DNA of 7,536 nucleotides from an uncultured Bacteroidota bacterium (lineage in GTDB: Bacteria; Bacteroidota; Bacteroidia; Chitinophagales; Saprospiraceae). Below the pieces are notes generated by a model. That model worked only from the letters and a program-made list of their open reading frames with translations, was not told the DNA's origin and made no database searches. The DNA is taken from NCBI GenBank assembly GCA_937952445.1, contig CALGAA010000161.1:1-7536 (forward strand), in the 5' to 3' direction. Made by a program: the position numbers and the translations under genes. Position 1 is the stretch's first letter; each line of letters starts with the position of its first letter. Below, piece after piece: positions 7,025-7,536 of this stretch.

Positions 7025-7069
7025 ATGAGTGGAAGGTATTGTTTCATTCCTAAATTTTTTAATTTATGA
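7025..7069 (+). CDS. Putative 14-residue leader peptide, overlapping the glsB start
   Basis: ATG at 7025 opens a short frame reading MSGRYCFIPKFFNL and stopping at TGA 7067-7069. It has a strong Shine-Dalgarno sequence at optimal distance. The stop overlaps the next start as ATGA (7066-7069), the classic arrangement for translational coupling. The glsB start itself is preceded only by T/A-rich bases (AAATTTTTTAATTT) without a ribosome binding site, so ribosomes ending the leader may restart on glsB. The peptide has no recognisable function and no obvious regulatory codon run (one Cys, one Pro, three Phe). It could also be a chance ORF. The evidence is arrangement only. Confidence 0.4.
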   Translation: MSGRYCFIPKFFNL

Positions 7070-7320
7070 GTAATTTCATTGCATGGATTATTTTTGGCCT
7101 GATCGCAGGTGCCATTGCGAAGTGGATCCATCCCGGAAAGGACCCGGGTGGATGGATTGGGAGCATTATCGTCGGGGTTCTCGGAGCGATGCTTGGTGGT
7201 TGGATCGGAAGGTTGCTGGGGCTGGGCGATGTCACAGGCTTCAATTTTGGAAGTTTCTTACTCGCCATTTTGGGTTCGATCATTTTATTGGCGATTTACC
7301 GAAAAATTACAACCCGGTAA
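7066..7320 (+). CDS. GlsB/YeaQ/YmgE family small membrane stress-response protein
   Basis: This 84-residue very hydrophobic protein has three membrane segments: IAWIIFGLIAGAIAKWI (5-21), WIGSIIVGVLGAMLGGWIG (30-48) and FLLAILGSIILLAIYR (64-79). The loop PGKDPGGW (23-30) after the first segment and the glycine-rich second helix are characteristic of the transglycosylase-associated (PF04226) family. Members such as E. coli YeaQ and YmgE and Gram-positive GlsB are induced by osmotic, acid or general stress; their molecular function is unknown. The 'transglycosylase-associated' name does not imply enzyme activity. The length is typical for the family. The start at 7066 agrees with the usual N-terminus directly before the first helix. 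It is transcribed away from the DCC-family gene and seems coupled to the short leader ORF ahead of it. Overlapping frames in this stretch are shadows. Confidence 0.93.
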   Translation: MSNFIAWIIFGLIAGAIAKWIHPGKDPGGWIGSIIVGVLGAMLGGWIGRLLGLGDVTGFNFGSFLLAILGSIILLAIYRKITTR

Positions 7321-7357
7321 TCCAATCATAAGATCGGGTAATCGGTTCTGCTTCATT

Positions 7358-7408
7358 TTCCCTTCCACCGTGGGATTCATATTGAATTTTTGATCCCACG
7401 AAAGGGAA
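7358..7408. repeat. Imperfect inverted repeat between converging genes, possible bidirectional terminator
   Basis: TTCCCTT (7358-7364) pairs with AAGGGAA (7402-7408), and GTGGGAT (7370-7376) pairs with ATCCCAC (7393-7399). The two stems are separated by an asymmetric internal loop of 5 and 2 nt, and the apical loop is about 16 nt. It lies 37 nt after the glsB stop and 63 nt before the stop of the possible opposing gene. No T-run follows on either strand, so it is not a standard intrinsic terminator. It may be a terminator lacking the T-tract, an RNA-stabilising hairpin, or a protein site. Confidence 0.4.
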
Positions 7409-7471
7409 GTGGTTATAAGATGTGGTATTACATTTCCGAGAAATGGGCGCTTCTGTATCTCCCCAACTGGT

Positions 7472-7536
7472 TTATTTGATATAAACCGTTTTTATATTGG
7501 TGAATTCCCGAAGTCCGGCCAGGGAAAGTTCCCGTC
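7472..7536 (-). CDS. Possible C-terminal end of a converging gene, leucine-rich-repeat-like tail (partial)
   Basis: Reading the minus strand from the right edge, one frame gives about 21 residues, RELSLAGLREFTNIKTVYIK, then TAA at 7474-7472. The spacing of hydrophobic residues (L..L.GL..F..IK.VYI) resembles the last turn of a leucine-rich repeat, as seen at the C-terminus of some Bacteroidota and Planctomycetota secreted or cytochrome-domain proteins. Other frames in the same bases give less protein-like sequence. With so few residues this is tentative; the gene body lies outside the window. Confidence 0.35.
   Translation of the reverse strand, partial: RELSLAGLREFTNIKTVYIK

Noticed and set aside
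7083..7393. Two further plus-strand ORFs overlapping and running past glsB
   Set aside because: They are alternative frames of glsB, rich in W/R/S with no membrane pattern or family match.

Overview
The window looks like a chromosomal segment of a free-living member of the Bacteroidota, possibly a marine or soil Saprospiria, Cytophagia or Balneola relative. The order is not resolvable from the sequence. Evidence for the phylum is the gene set (exported Gfo/Idh/MocA oxidoreductases with the PDHWH signature, an oxidoreductase of the LDPGHFH type, ThuA-like and DUF6807 proteins), moderate GC content, and the near absence of Shine-Dalgarno sequences before most genes. There is no sign of mobile elements, phage, CRISPR or RNA genes.

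Positions 1-4319, all on the minus strand, form a compact gene cluster. In transcription order it runs: ThuA-like exported protein (4319-3522), Tat-exported Gfo/Idh/MocA oxidoreductase (3497-2088), a second lipoprotein-like Gfo/Idh/MocA-type oxidoreductase (2091-703), and a DUF6807/'PmoA-like' secreted protein (662 to beyond the left edge). Gaps are 24 nt, a 4-nt ATGA overlap, and 40 nt, so this is almost certainly one operon. All four proteins carry an export signal, so the set probably acts in the periplasm or at the cell surface. The best guess is oxidative (keto-sugar type) modification and breakdown of a glycoside or sugar derivative. The substrate cannot be told from the sequence.

Positions 4475-6397 (minus) encode an NhaC-family Na+/H+-type antiporter with an unusual N-terminal signal peptide and a periplasmic domain of about 80 residues. 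Positions 6481-6900 (minus) encode a small DCC-family (DUF393) thiol-disulfide oxidoreductase-like protein. The 155-nt gap between nhaC and the ThuA gene suggests separate transcription of the sugar operon.

From about 6901 the orientation diverges. A plus-strand GlsB/YeaQ/YmgE-type small membrane stress protein (7066-7320) is preceded by a 14-codon leader ORF (7025-7069). That leader has the best Shine-Dalgarno sequence noticed in the window, and its stop codon overlaps the glsB start as ATGA. This apparent translational coupling is the most unexpected local structure here. Downstream lie an imperfect inverted repeat (7358-7408) and what may be the last codons of a converging minus-strand gene with a leucine-rich-repeat-like tail (7472-7536).

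No stretch longer than about 170 bases lacks a gene.
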